A stretch of DNA of 64,000 nucleotides from Niastella sp966211305 (GCA_966211305.1 CBIHPC010000004.1:1-64000), one strand, 5' to 3'; positions 44,490 through 53,716 are shown, counted from the stretch's first letter. Made by a program: numbers and translations. The notes: generated from the letters alone by a model not told the origin.

Positions 44490-44555
44490 TACACCCGGTT
44501 GCCGCAAGTCATGTTCCGGTTTAAAGTATGTTTATAGTTTTAAAATAAAACGATT

Positions 44556-44879
44556 ATGGTAATCGAATTTCATAATACGGCAGGCGAGGTACAGGATTGG
44601 ATAATAGGTTATATAAGAGATAAACTGGTGCAATTACAGCAATGTAATAAAGAAATATCAAAGGCCCAGGTATATTTAAAAAGCCAGGCTGGCAACATTG
44701 ACTATGGGAAAGTATGCGAAATAGACCTTACATTAAAAGGTGACTCCTATATTGTTTGCAATAAGTCAACCAGTTATGAACGGGCTGTCAGAGATACATT
44801 AGTTGAACTTACTGAAAAAATCAGCGGTGCACACCACGAGCACAAGGAACCGCCGGAAGAACCAACAGAAAAGGCATGA
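44556..44879 (+). CDS. HPF/S30AE-family ribosome-associated protein (second copy)
   Basis: The 107-residue protein has the S30AE pattern: VQDWIIGYIRDKLVQL, YGKVCEIDLTLKGDSYIV and SYERAVRDTLVELTEKI. The acidic, proline-rich C-terminal tail (about 95-107) is unlike the first copy at 30275. It probably binds the small subunit and stops initiation. Two diverged copies in one island suggest different timing or signals. A box lies 66 bases upstream. Confidence 0.8.
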   Translation: MVIEFHNTAGEVQDWIIGYIRDKLVQLQQCNKEISKAQVYLKSQAGNIDYGKVCEIDLTLKGDSYIVCNKSTSYERAVRDTLVELTEKISGAHHEHKEPPEEPTEKA

Positions 44880-44951
44880 GTTGATTGTTAACCTGAAATT
44901 TTGGCTCTACACTTACACGAAGAAAAGTCCTGTAGGTGAACCGGCAGATGG

Positions 44952-44963
44952 TGATACCTGTCA
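44952..44963. promoter_or_regulatory. TGAY-N4-RTCA box (TGATACCTGTCA)
   Basis: It is the first of two boxes spaced 22 bases, about two helix turns, before the PepSY-like gene. Confidence 0.6.
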
Positions 44964-44973
44964 TCGTTACCTG

Positions 44974-44985
44974 TGACCTATATCA
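44974..44985. promoter_or_regulatory. TGAY-N4-RTCA box (TGACCTATATCA)
   Basis: It is the second of the tandem pair, 70 bases before the PepSY-like gene. Confidence 0.65.
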
Positions 44986-45055
44986 ATTATTTTGAATTCA
45001 TGATGCCGCAACTTTATATAGACATATTGCATCTAAAAATTTAAACTTACAAATT

Positions 45056-45562
45056 ATGAAACGCTATGTTTTAACGATTGTTGCTGTGTTTTTTACACTT
45101 GGGTATACTATACCTGTTTTTGCTCAGGAAACTTTGCCTGAGGTAACGGTAGTGGCAACAAACTATAAGTACCTTAAATCTGTTGGCGGAAAGGAAGTCG
45201 CCCAGCCGGTTCAGGTACTTCAACGTACAGCTGCTGCTTATGATGTAAAGAAATCCGAATATTATGAAGATGAATATGATTCCTATTTTATTTCATTTTA
45301 CATTCCCCAGGGACAAATTCTGGCAGCCTACGATAAAGATGGAAAACTCATCCGGACTGCGGAAAAGTATGAAAATGTAAAATTACCATCTGCCGTTACC
45401 AACGCCGTAGCCGGCAGATTCCCGAATTGGAAAATTTCAAAGGATGTTTATCAGGTAACTTACTATGAAGAGAAGGGAGCCGATAAAAAATATAAACTTC
45501 TTTTGGAAAATGGAAATAAACGGATGAAGGTGAAAGTAAATGAGGCAGGTGAATTTTTCTAA
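45056..45562 (+). CDS. PepSY-like (DUF2874-type) secreted protein
   Basis: The 168-residue protein has a signal peptide (residues 1-24, ending PVFAQ). A repeated PepSY-type alpha/beta unit follows: LPSAVTNAVAGRFPNWKIS, then YQVTYYEEKGADKKYKLLL. The region around 60-75 is rich in Tyr, Asp and Glu. PepSY domains bind or inhibit proteases or other partners outside the cytoplasm. It has its own promoter with two tandem boxes, the strongest arrangement in the island. Confidence 0.8.
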   Translation: MKRYVLTIVAVFFTLGYTIPVFAQETLPEVTVVATNYKYLKSVGGKEVAQPVQVLQRTAAAYDVKKSEYYEDEYDSYFISFYIPQGQILAAYDKDGKLIRTAEKYENVKLPSAVTNAVAGRFPNWKISKDVYQVTYYEEKGADKKYKLLLENGNKRMKVKVNEAGEFF

Positions 45563-45907
45563 CAGCCTTCTCCTTATGTAAAATTTCAAACCGGTTCTTA
45601 TTCCGCTGCTCTTTGGGATCAGCCTGATCTGCCAGGGTGTTCTCCTTTATTTGTTAATTTAGCGAGCCAATAAAACTATCATCATGAGCCAGGTCATTTG
45701 CATTTATTGATCACGCATCTTTCAGTTTTTGGCCCCTTTTAGGGGCCATTGTATTGGATTATGGACTATGGACCAACAATAATCAAACAAATATGCCGCT
45801 TACTTCCTGTTTATTATTTCAGCTATTGGTGTATCAATCGCATATAACAGCGGGGGAGAAGCAGGAAATGAAGATGATGATTAATTCCCATCATTAACAA
45901 ACTACTA
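45563..45907. other. Spacer between PepSY-like and iron-transporter genes
   Basis: This is about 345 bases without a supported gene. It holds a GC hairpin at 45730-45748 and one imperfect box, TGAGCCAGGTCA, at 45685-45696. Confidence 0.5.
45730..45748 (+). terminator. GC hairpin, possible terminator
   Basis: TGGCCCC and GGGGCCA form a perfect 7-bp stem around TTTTA. Only a weak T run follows, and it lies 167 bases after the PepSY-like stop. Confidence 0.4.
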
Positions 45908-47017
45908 ATGGCAAAGCATTCAAATAAAAACCTGCAAACTGAGGTAGATGCCTGTTTTCTGTATAATAAACTGGCAAAAGTTGAATCTGATGCAACGGTT
46001 GCCAATGTATTCAGGCAAATGAGTTCTATTGAAAAAGAACATGCAGAAGCATTATTAAGAAAAATGAACCTGGATCCGGTTTCTGCATTTCCACCACCTT
46101 CTTTCAGGGCTAAAACCCTTAATACCATTGGTAAGGTTTTTGGTTACGATCTTGTTCTGGGTATTTTGATGGATACAGAAAAGACTATTTCAACTGCGGT
46201 TATTAATTCTAAAAATAAATATAATATATCCATTACCGGTAGCGAAACAAACCATGTGAAAATACTAAGGTCACTTTTAGAAAATGAATCTAAAGTTACA
46301 GGCAGTAATGTTGCGAAATTTGAAAGTAAACACCGTTCTGTTGGTGGCAATGCTTTACGGGCAGCAGTACTTGGCGGCAATGACGGGTTGGTTTCTAACT
46401 TTAGTTTGGTAATGGGAATTGCGGGAGCCACCGCCGGTGGTTCAGGTGTTTTGCTTGCCGGCGTTGCAGGATTACTGGCCGGTTCATTGTCAATGGCTTT
46501 GGGCGAGTGGATCTCAGTGAAAAGTTCACAGGAATTACATGAAAATCAGATGCAGCTGGAAATGGAAGAACTGGAAACTAACCCTGAGGGCGAGCAAAAA
46601 GAGCTGGCGTTAATTTATATTGCAAAAGGCATCCCGGAAGACCAGGCCAATGACATGGCAGTCGGACTTATGATGGATAAAAATCAGGCATATGAGGTAC
46701 TGGTGAAGGAAGAACTGGGTATAAATGTAGAAGAACTAAAAGGTTCTGCTATGGAAGCCGCTGTTTATTCCTTTATACTTTTTGCTATTGGGGCAGTAAT
46801 ACCAGTAATTCCGTTTATATTTACCAGGGGTATGCAAGCAATTATTATTAGTGTGATCGGTAGTGCCGGTGGTTTATTTCTAATAGGTGCTGCCATTACA
46901 TTATTCACGGGTAAAAGTATTTGGTTCTCTGGTTTCAGGCAAGTAATATTTGGTTTGATTGCAGCCGCCATTACATTTGGAATTGGTAAATTAATAGGTA
47001 TTTCCCTGGCTGGATAA
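45908..47017 (+). CDS. Erythrin-VIT iron transporter (MbfA/VIT1-CCC1 type)
   Basis: The 369-residue protein fuses an N-terminal ferritin-like helical domain (about 1-145, with EVDACFLYNKLAKVESD and SIEKEHAEALL giving carboxylate ligands) to a VIT1/CCC1 membrane domain. The membrane part starts at ALRAAVLGGNDGLVSNFSLVMG and ends with three hydrophobic helices. Such proteins move ferrous iron or manganese across the membrane and protect against peroxide. No perfect island box was found upstream; one imperfect match is 211 bases away. Confidence 0.88.
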   Translation: MAKHSNKNLQTEVDACFLYNKLAKVESDATVANVFRQMSSIEKEHAEALLRKMNLDPVSAFPPPSFRAKTLNTIGKVFGYDLVLGILMDTEKTISTAVINSKNKYNISITGSETNHVKILRSLLENESKVTGSNVAKFESKHRSVGGNALRAAVLGGNDGLVSNFSLVMGIAGATAGGSGVLLAGVAGLLAGSLSMALGEWISVKSSQELHENQMQLEMEELETNPEGEQKELALIYIAKGIPEDQANDMAVGLMMDKNQAYEVLVKEELGINVEELKGSAMEAAVYSFILFAIGAVIPVIPFIFTRGMQAIIISVIGSAGGLFLIGAAITLFTGKSIWFSGFRQVIFGLIAAAITFGIGKLIGISLAG

Positions 47018-47373
47018 TAGCAAAAGCCTGATGGTCTATAATAGTGCTTTGCAGAATTACGTGTAGCTGATCAACAGTGGCTGAGAAAATAATATTTATT
47101 GTGATTGTTGAAAATAAACTGGCCAGAAGATCCGGCCAGTTGAGCTTTGATCATTCCGTAAGCAATGGAGGAACAATGTAGTAGTTAAAAAACCAGGAGA
47201 TTGGAGTGATTTACCAAACAAAATTATTTATAACTGATTTTTCAATTTATTATGGCAATCATAATCATTTATGAAGTTGGTCAGTAATTGTTAACGTCAT
47301 CTTTGTTTAAAGAATAGCAAACACGTTTTATTCTTCTGGCAATTAAATTATTCCGGTTGCCTCCCTAACAATT
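47018..47373. other. AT-rich spacer
   Basis: About 355 bases lie between the iron transporter gene and the desaturase remnant. I see no gene, hairpin or perfect box. Confidence 0.5.
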
Positions 47374-47634
47374 TTAACCTCCGGATATGAGAACGTAGCG
47401 CTTCAAGGAAGGAAATTTTAGATTATAAGATACATTGAATTCCCGGGCTGTGCGTTCTACGAAAGGCGCAATTTTCCGATAATGCACGTGACATATATTC
47501 GGAAAGAGATGATGTTCGATTTGAAAATTCAACCCGCCGATATACCTTATTATTTGAAGGCGGGCAGTACACGATTTGACATTGATCACGTCGCAATTAT
47601 GATGACAGTCAATTATTTTTTGTATGCCAGGCAT
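47374..47634 (-). pseudogene. Remnant of a fatty-acid desaturase, C-terminus
   Basis: The 86 codons include YIGGLNFQIEHHLFPNI and HVHYRKIAPFVERTAREF, the third histidine box and C-terminus of front-end membrane desaturases. The first two histidine boxes and all membrane segments are missing, and the first 20 or so codons do not fit the family. A functional enzyme has over 300 residues, so this is a fragment. Confidence 0.82.
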
Positions 47635-47645
47635 CAGTTTTCATA

Positions 47646-49541
47646 TCAGCTTTTGAGATTATTTAACTGTACTGTGCCATATTTTTTTAATTCATTTTCC
47701 CTAACCATTGCATACAAAACAGGCAGTACAATCAGAACGAACAGGGTGGAGGATACAAGACCAAACACGAAAGGATAAGTAATCGGCTTCATTACATCGC
47801 TGCCGGTGCCTGTTGCCAGTAATACGGGTAAAAGGCCAAGTATGTCAACGATCACCGTCATCAACTTTGGACGTAAACGTAATACAGCGCCATCGTAAAT
47901 AGCATCTTCCAGCGCCTGATTGTCAAGCGGCTGATGATTTTCTTCCTGTCTGGTTCTCTTTATAAATAAGGAATTATTCAGGTAAACCAGCATCAACACG
48001 CCTGTTTCTACCGCTATTCCGAATAAGGCAACAAAGCCAACTGCAACCGCCACTGAAAAATTTATGTGGAAGAAATAGAGCGAATAAGCACCACCTACAA
48101 GCGCAATAGGGATGGCAGATAACACAATCATCACTTCGCGGAATGACTGGAAAGTGAAGTATAAAATTATTGTGATTATTACAAGTACAACTGGCAGTAT
48201 CAATTTTAACCGTTGTTCAGCTCTAACCTGATTCTCATATTGTCCGCTCCATTCAAGAAAGTATCCTTTTGGAAGCTTTTTTACAGCAGCTTCTAAATTA
48301 TTCCGGGCATCTTTCACAGTACTACCAAGGTCACGATCACGAACATTGAACAGAAGCGTTCCCCTGAGCATGGCATTTTCGGAATTTATCATGGGCGGTC
48401 CTTCGGTGATTCCAATGTCGGCCAATGCACCTAATGGAACCGGCCCATAATCCATCGTAATGACGGGAAGCCTGGAAAGTTTCGTAATGGAATTCCGATA
48501 ATCCTGCGCCAAACGTACATTTACCGGAAAACGTTGTCGTCCCTCTATCGTCTGTGTGATGTTCATTCCGCCCAAAGCAGTTTCGATAAACATGTTTACT
48601 TCATCCACAGAAAGGTTATATCGGCCAAGTTCTTCCTTTTTGATCTTTATATCGATGTATTTACCTCCGGTTATCGGCTCAACATACAGGTCCTTAACAC
48701 CTTTTATGTTCTGGAGTGATTTTTTGAGCTCCTGTGCCAGTTGGTTGATGGTATCAAGATTTTGACCATAAATTTTTAACCCCACATCTGTACGGATGCC
48801 TGTTGAAAGCATGTTGATACGGTTGATGATAGGTTGCGTCCAGCCATTTATTACACCCGGAATTTGCAATTTGGAATTTAGTTCATTGATAATATCATTT
48901 TTGGTTATGTTATTTCGCCACTGGGATTTGGGCTTAAGCAGTATGATGGTTTCAATCATACTGATAGGCGCATTATCGGTAGCCGTATTGGCGCGACCTG
49001 CTTTGCCTAATACGTTGTGCACTTCGGGTACAGTTAGTATCAGTTTATCCTGCACCTGCATAATGCGTTTAATTTCTGAATTGGAAACATCGGGCAACGT
49101 TACCGGCATGAAAAGCAATGACCCTTCGTCCAACGGTGGCATAAATTCCCTGCCCAAACGCATCACGAGTGGAATACTTCCTGCCAGTATTAAAAGACTT
49201 ATGAACAGTGTAAGCTTTTTCCATTTTAAACAACCGCGAAGAACAGGTGAGTACAGGAAGATAAAAAATCCAGATACGGGATGTTTGCTTTCCGGTCTTA
49301 CCTTTCCTTTCAGTAAAAAAACCATTAACACAGGCACCAGGAAAACGGCTACCAAAGCCGAACCAATCATGGCAAAGGATTTTGTCCATACTAAAGGGGC
49401 AAAAAGTTTATGTTCCTGACCGGTCAGGAACAGGATCGGGCTGAACGAAACCAGGGTAACCAGTATGGAACTAACCACAGCCGTCCCGATCATTTTAGAA
49501 GAGGACTCAATTTTTTGTTCCCGTTCCAGTTTAGTCAGCAT
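47646..49541 (-). CDS. CusA/CzcA-type RND efflux pump, C-terminal part (after in-frame stop)
   Basis: The 631 residues cover the rest of a heavy-metal efflux RND protein: membrane segments, the second porter domain (DVGLKIYGQNLDTINQLAQEL) and the final membrane bundle (YLNNSLFIKRTRQEE and GSDVMKPITYPFVFG). The ATG at 49541 is in the same frame as the upstream 420-residue part; only one TAA and three sense codons separate them. Together they make a near-normal length of about 1,055 residues. So this is one gene with a nonsense mutation, or two cooperating halves. No membrane-fusion partner gene is next to it. Confidence 0.8.
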   Translation of the reverse strand: MLTKLEREQKIESSSKMIGTAVVSSILVTLVSFSPILFLTGQEHKLFAPLVWTKSFAMIGSALVAVFLVPVLMVFLLKGKVRPESKHPVSGFFIFLYSPVLRGCLKWKKLTLFISLLILAGSIPLVMRLGREFMPPLDEGSLLFMPVTLPDVSNSEIKRIMQVQDKLILTVPEVHNVLGKAGRANTATDNAPISMIETIILLKPKSQWRNNITKNDIINELNSKLQIPGVINGWTQPIINRINMLSTGIRTDVGLKIYGQNLDTINQLAQELKKSLQNIKGVKDLYVEPITGGKYIDIKIKKEELGRYNLSVDEVNMFIETALGGMNITQTIEGRQRFPVNVRLAQDYRNSITKLSRLPVITMDYGPVPLGALADIGITEGPPMINSENAMLRGTLLFNVRDRDLGSTVKDARNNLEAAVKKLPKGYFLEWSGQYENQVRAEQRLKLILPVVLVIITIILYFTFQSFREVMIVLSAIPIALVGGAYSLYFFHINFSVAVAVGFVALFGIAVETGVLMLVYLNNSLFIKRTRQEENHQPLDNQALEDAIYDGAVLRLRPKLMTVIVDILGLLPVLLATGTGSDVMKPITYPFVFGLVSSTLFVLIVLPVLYAMVRENELKKYGTVQLNNLKS

Positions 49542-49550
49542 AATATTTGT

Positions 49551-50813
49551 TTAATCGGTTTCCCCGCTTAACGATTTCATGGTATTTTCTACCATCACTA
49601 TACCTGCATCCACCAGGTCACCTACCGCCAGTGCCACTCCGGCCAATGACATAATATTGGAAGTAATTCCAAACCATTTCATCAGGATAAATGCCATAAG
49701 CACCGACACTGGAATGGTGACGACTACCACTAAAGCACTGCGGATGTGAAGCAGGAACAGGAACAATACGAGGCTCACAATGATAACTTCTTCAATGACG
49801 GCTTCTTTTAATGTGGCAATAGTCGAATCAATTAAATCGGCGCGATCATAAGCAGCTTTAAACTGTACCCCGGGGGGCAATCCTTTTTCTACATCAGTTA
49901 ACTTTAATTTTACCCTGTCAATTACATCTTTTGCATTTTGTCCGTACCGCATCACCACAATACCGCCCACTTTTTCGCCTTCGCCATTCTCTTCAATTAT
50001 TCCAAGCCGAAGATCACCCCCCATTTGTACCGAGCCAATATCTTTAATGCGTACAGGAATGGAATTAATGGTCTTTATTGATATATTTTCAATTTGACTG
50101 ATATCCTTAATATAGCCTATCCCACGGATAATATACCCCATATCGGATTGTTCAAATTTTCGTCCGCCTACATCATTGTTGTTCATTTTGATCTTGTTCA
50201 CCACGTCCATCAATGGAATATTGTAAAACTGAAGCAGTACCGGATCTACGATTACCTGATATTGTTTCTGAAATCCGCCGAAGGAAGCCACCTCGCTAAC
50301 ACCTTCTACCGTTTGTAACGCAAAGCGGATATACCAGTCCTGTAACGCTCTTAATTCACCTAGATTAAAACCGGGAGCGTTGAGCGTGTACCAGAAAACG
50401 TGTCCGAGCCCTGTGCCATCTGGTCCTAATGTGGGCGTTACGCCGGTCGGTAGTAAACGTTGTGCAGAATTTAATTTTTCCAGCACCCTGGACCTTGCCC
50501 AGTATATATCGGCATTGTCATCAAAGATCACAAACACGAAACTCATCCCGAACATACTGTTAGCCCTGATGTTCTTCACTTTCGGTATGCCCTGCAGATT
50601 ACTAACGAGTGGATAGGTTACCTGGTCTTCTATGATTTGAGGACTACGTCCCATCCATTCAGTAAAAATGATGACCTGATTCTCTGAAAGATCGGGAATG
50701 GCATCAACTGGTGTTGTCTTTAAAGCATAAATGCCATATATAACCAACATTACAGCTACCATTAAAACGATAAATCGGTTCCGTAATGCTGTTTCAATTA
50801 GCTTTGAGATCAT
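49551..50813 (-). CDS. CusA/CzcA-type RND efflux pump, N-terminal part (ends at in-frame stop)
   Basis: The 420 residues hold the first membrane helix (MVAVMLVIYGIYALKTTPVDA), the first porter domain with DLSENQVIIFTEW, and part of the first membrane bundle up to VALAVGDLVDAGIVMVENTM. The TAA at 49551-49553 cuts the protein just after the fourth membrane helix. Motifs are intact, which argues for a recent change or a functional split. Monovalent or divalent metal specificity cannot be set. It follows the trehalose synthase gene on the same strand. Confidence 0.8.
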   Translation of the reverse strand: MISKLIETALRNRFIVLMVAVMLVIYGIYALKTTPVDAIPDLSENQVIIFTEWMGRSPQIIEDQVTYPLVSNLQGIPKVKNIRANSMFGMSFVFVIFDDNADIYWARSRVLEKLNSAQRLLPTGVTPTLGPDGTGLGHVFWYTLNAPGFNLGELRALQDWYIRFALQTVEGVSEVASFGGFQKQYQVIVDPVLLQFYNIPLMDVVNKIKMNNNDVGGRKFEQSDMGYIIRGIGYIKDISQIENISIKTINSIPVRIKDIGSVQMGGDLRLGIIEENGEGEKVGGIVVMRYGQNAKDVIDRVKLKLTDVEKGLPPGVQFKAAYDRADLIDSTIATLKEAVIEEVIIVSLVLFLFLLHIRSALVVVVTIPVSVLMAFILMKWFGITSNIMSLAGVALAVGDLVDAGIVMVENTMKSLSGETD

Positions 50814-50931
50814 AGTGGTTACTTTAGAAAATAATGCAGCTCACCGGAAAAGCAATTCAGTTACCCGGCAATTGCCGCTGTTTTACTTAGCCTGTTTTCC
50901 AAACCTTTCGCCATACGAAGCCGTCGGTACA

Positions 50932-53160
50932 CTAATTCTGAATTGAAGCCATTGTTCTTAATATGTCGGAAGCCCATTTGTAGACGTTATGATTCATTAT
51001 CATCCTTCGCATTTGTTTCATTTTTTGGTATTGCAGTTCTTTGGGCATTTCCAGGGCCATTTTAATTGAATCAGCAGTTTGCTCCGTGTCATAAGGATTA
51101 ATGATCAATGCGCCCGGCAGTTCGTGGGAAGCTCCTGCAAAGCGGCTCAGGATCAGCACTCCGTCGTTCTGATCGCGTGAAGCTATAAACTCCTTTGCAA
51201 CAAGGTTCATTCCATCGTGCAAAGAGGTTACCATACAAAGGTTGGCAGATTTATAATAAGGCATTATTTCTTCGTGACTATGGTGTCTTTTTAAAAACAA
51301 AATGGGTTGCCAGTTCTTGGTTTTAAATTTCCAATTAATTCTGTTGACCTCATTCTCAACAGCGCTTACTGTATCGGAATAGGTTTTTAGGAGGGCCCTG
51401 CTTACCGCACCGATCTGTACTAATGTAAAATTTCCGATGTAATTGGGGTACTTTTCCAAAAACCTTTCTATTGCCAGGAATTTCTCAATTAATCCTTTAG
51501 TATAGTCAATCCTTTCCACGCCAATGCACATGTAAGTTGCATTTATTCCATGTTGTTTTAAAAGTTCAGCAGGTGATGTGCGAACGGTTGGTTTAGCATC
51601 ATAATCTTTTAATGTAAAGGCAATGCTGATGGGGAATGGCTTTACCATCGTAAAATGATTCGCCAGTTTAACCGAAAAGCTTTCCCAGATCACTCTCGAT
51701 TCCAGTGCATTGTTAACCGTTTCTAAAAAGTTATTGCAATGATATTGGGTATGGAAGCCGATCAGGTCTGCCCCCAACATGCCATAAAGTAATTGTTTTT
51801 GCCAGGGACAAATGCCAAAAGATTCGGGATTTGGCCATGGAATATGCCAGAATATAGCCACTTTGGCATCGGGTCTTTCTTTCTTGATCAATTGTGGTAA
51901 AAGGGCGAAGTGGTAGTCCTGCACTAAAATGAATGGGTCTTCTTCATTCTTTATTTCTTCAAGTACAGCTTTAGCATACAATTGATTCACTTCCGTGTAA
52001 TAATCCCAGTCCACGGTTCTGAATACAGGCCTGGTATGTGCAATGTGACACAGCGGCCATAACCCTTCATTGGAGAACCCATAATAAAAGTGTTTTTCCT
52101 GTTCTTTGGTTAACCATATCCGCCGTAATGTATATTTATTTTCGTATGGCGGAACAGCAACCTTATCATTTTCATCTACCGTTTCTTTATCGGCATCCCC
52201 GCTACCGGAGGCTATCCATAAACCGCCGCAAGCTTTTAATATTGGCTCCATTGCCGTTACCATGCCACTTGCGGGAACGAGGCACTGTATTTCCCTGCCG
52301 ACCCTGACGTGCATATAAGGTTCCCTATTGGAAACCACAATCATCATTTTGTTTTTCAGTATCACCTTCATTTCCTCATTCAGCCTTTCCGGAGTCCACA
52401 CATTTTCAGCTGTTGTTCTAAGTTTGGCCTCTTCCTGTGCTATGGCCTTTGCTTCCTGCATTGCCTTGGCTATGCCCGTTATCTCTCTGTACAACGGTTC
52501 GAGGAAAGGTACGGAAGGTCGTTTTGACAATTTTTCAAGATCGCCGGATCTGGCAGCCTTTGCCCATTCAATTACTCTGTTTATGGGCGACAGAATTCCC
52601 CAACGAACAATAAGAAGGGTAACTATTGAAATTACCAATGCCTGTAGGAACCAGCGCCAAAAATTCCTGAACCATACGCCATTCAGTATATTCTCAATAT
52701 AATTGGCATCGGTATAAAAAACAACGGCAGCGGCAGGAAGATCTGTGTTCTTAATAAGTCTTACATATTCATAGTAATGTGCACCTTTTATTTTTACAAA
52801 TCTTCCCATCGAAGAGTCGGCAGATATTGCCTGGGATATAAAATCTGAAGATGAAGCAAGTAACGGTTTTACGACATCATTTGTTGAAATAATGCTGTCC
52901 TGGTTAAAGTAAACATTGATCCCGATAAATCTATATTGATTAACAATACTATCTGTTATTTTTGAAGCCACCAGGCTGTCTCCCTTTTCCAATTCCAGGA
53001 AATAAGCTTCATAAAAGTCTTCGGCAATCCGAACCGTTTTATTTTCAAGCTCATTGTTTAATTGTTTACGGTCACCTGCAATCTGAAACGCGGTAAAACC
53101 GTAAGCAACCAAACCGACCCCAACTATAATAGATGTTATTAGCGCTAAATTGATTTTCAT
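50932..53160 (-). CDS. otsA: Membrane sensor-HAMP fused to trehalose-6-phosphate synthase (GT20)
   Basis: From the ATG at 53160 the protein has 742 residues. A membrane segment (5-27), a periplasmic sensor-like region (28-165), a second membrane segment (167-187), a HAMP-like linker (about 188-240) and a short coiled coil precede a full GT20 domain (272-742). The latter has MMIVVSNREPYMHV, VQDYHFALLPQLI, FWHIPWPNPESFG and VERIDYTKGL. The enzyme makes trehalose 6-phosphate from UDP-glucose and glucose 6-phosphate. Usual OtsA is soluble and about 470 residues, so signal-controlled synthesis is likely. No phosphatase (OtsB) is in the window. Confidence 0.88.
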   Translation of the reverse strand: MKINLALITSIIVGVGLVAYGFTAFQIAGDRKQLNNELENKTVRIAEDFYEAYFLELEKGDSLVASKITDSIVNQYRFIGINVYFNQDSIISTNDVVKPLLASSSDFISQAISADSSMGRFVKIKGAHYYEYVRLIKNTDLPAAAVVFYTDANYIENILNGVWFRNFWRWFLQALVISIVTLLIVRWGILSPINRVIEWAKAARSGDLEKLSKRPSVPFLEPLYREITGIAKAMQEAKAIAQEEAKLRTTAENVWTPERLNEEMKVILKNKMMIVVSNREPYMHVRVGREIQCLVPASGMVTAMEPILKACGGLWIASGSGDADKETVDENDKVAVPPYENKYTLRRIWLTKEQEKHFYYGFSNEGLWPLCHIAHTRPVFRTVDWDYYTEVNQLYAKAVLEEIKNEEDPFILVQDYHFALLPQLIKKERPDAKVAIFWHIPWPNPESFGICPWQKQLLYGMLGADLIGFHTQYHCNNFLETVNNALESRVIWESFSVKLANHFTMVKPFPISIAFTLKDYDAKPTVRTSPAELLKQHGINATYMCIGVERIDYTKGLIEKFLAIERFLEKYPNYIGNFTLVQIGAVSRALLKTYSDTVSAVENEVNRINWKFKTKNWQPILFLKRHHSHEEIMPYYKSANLCMVTSLHDGMNLVAKEFIASRDQNDGVLILSRFAGASHELPGALIINPYDTEQTADSIKMALEMPKELQYQKMKQMRRMIMNHNVYKWASDILRTMASIQN

Positions 53161-53292
53161 ATGCTTTTTATAACGGGCAGTATATCTGTTTGCATTATAA
53201 TACAATAATAACTCCGTAAAATAGCTATGCTTTGTCTGGCATTATAAAGGTACCTTAAATATGCGATGGCTGCGAATACGAATCAATTCTAA

Positions 53293-53433
53293 AGAGGTTT
53301 GCTGAAGGGACTGGAGGGCCAGTTGCTTTTCGTTTATAAAGGAAAAGCAGGCAATAATTTCGGAAATGAGAAATACGCAATTAATAAAGTAAATACGAGT
53401 TCCTGGAATCTCATATTTAATTATCGTTTCTAA
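53293..53433 (+). pseudogene. Remnant of an outer-membrane porin, C-terminal strands
   Basis: After a stop the frame reads GLEGQLLFVYKGKAG, then NEKYAINKVNTSSWNLIF and ends FNYRF before TAA. The alternating pattern and a terminal phenylalanine are the last two strands of an OprD-like or similar porin. The rest of the gene is gone. Confidence 0.65.
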
Positions 53434-53449
53434 TTATATACTCTTACGC

Positions 53450-53659
53450 TCACTGTTTTTTTGCCGGGCAGGTGCTTATACCTAATACGCTGTATAGCGG
53501 GCATAGGCCAACCAAGCTGGTTAATACAAAAACACCGCCGAGAATTACCATTATCAATCCGGGAGTGCCGGTAATATATCCGCCAAAATAAAGGTATGCA
53601 AATACACCCGCAAGAAATATGCGGATGATACGGTCGGTATTGCCCATATTTTTTTTCAT
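53450..53659 (-). CDS. DUF2892 (YgaP-type) inner-membrane protein
   Basis: The 69-residue protein has two membrane helices: RIIRIFLAGVFAYLYFGGYI and IMVILGGVFVLTSLVGLCP, then YSVLGISTCPAKK. This is the membrane module that in other bacteria accompanies rhodanese and sulfur-handling proteins. It is divergent from the YeeE/YedE pair, and both share the box at 53717. A sulfur-related role is inferred. Confidence 0.8.
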   Translation of the reverse strand: MKKNMGNTDRIIRIFLAGVFAYLYFGGYITGTPGLIMVILGGVFVLTSLVGLCPLYSVLGISTCPAKKQ

Positions 53660-53716
53660 ATAAAATGTTATTGTTTAAATAATATACAAGATTGTTAATA
53701 AATCTCATAGCGTAAG

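Larger units (their letters stand above)
44149..44555. other. Divergent spacer with three regulatory boxes
   Basis: This is about 400 bases between the thioredoxin-like gene and the second HPF gene. It holds TGAY-N4-RTCA boxes at 44240, 44280 and 44478, and no gene I can support. Confidence 0.6.

Noticed and set aside
45685..45696. TGAGCCAGGTCA as a box for the iron transporter gene
   Set aside because: It has one mismatch and lies more than 200 bases upstream; not counted.
49539..49553. Programmed frameshift in the CusA-type gene
   Set aside because: Both parts are in the same frame; only a stop codon separates them, so no frameshift is needed.
50814..50931. 17-codon frame MAKGLENRLSKTAAIAG between the trehalose synthase and pump genes
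   Set aside because: It is too short, with no ribosome-binding site or homologue I recognise; no adaptor (CusB) remnant could be shown.
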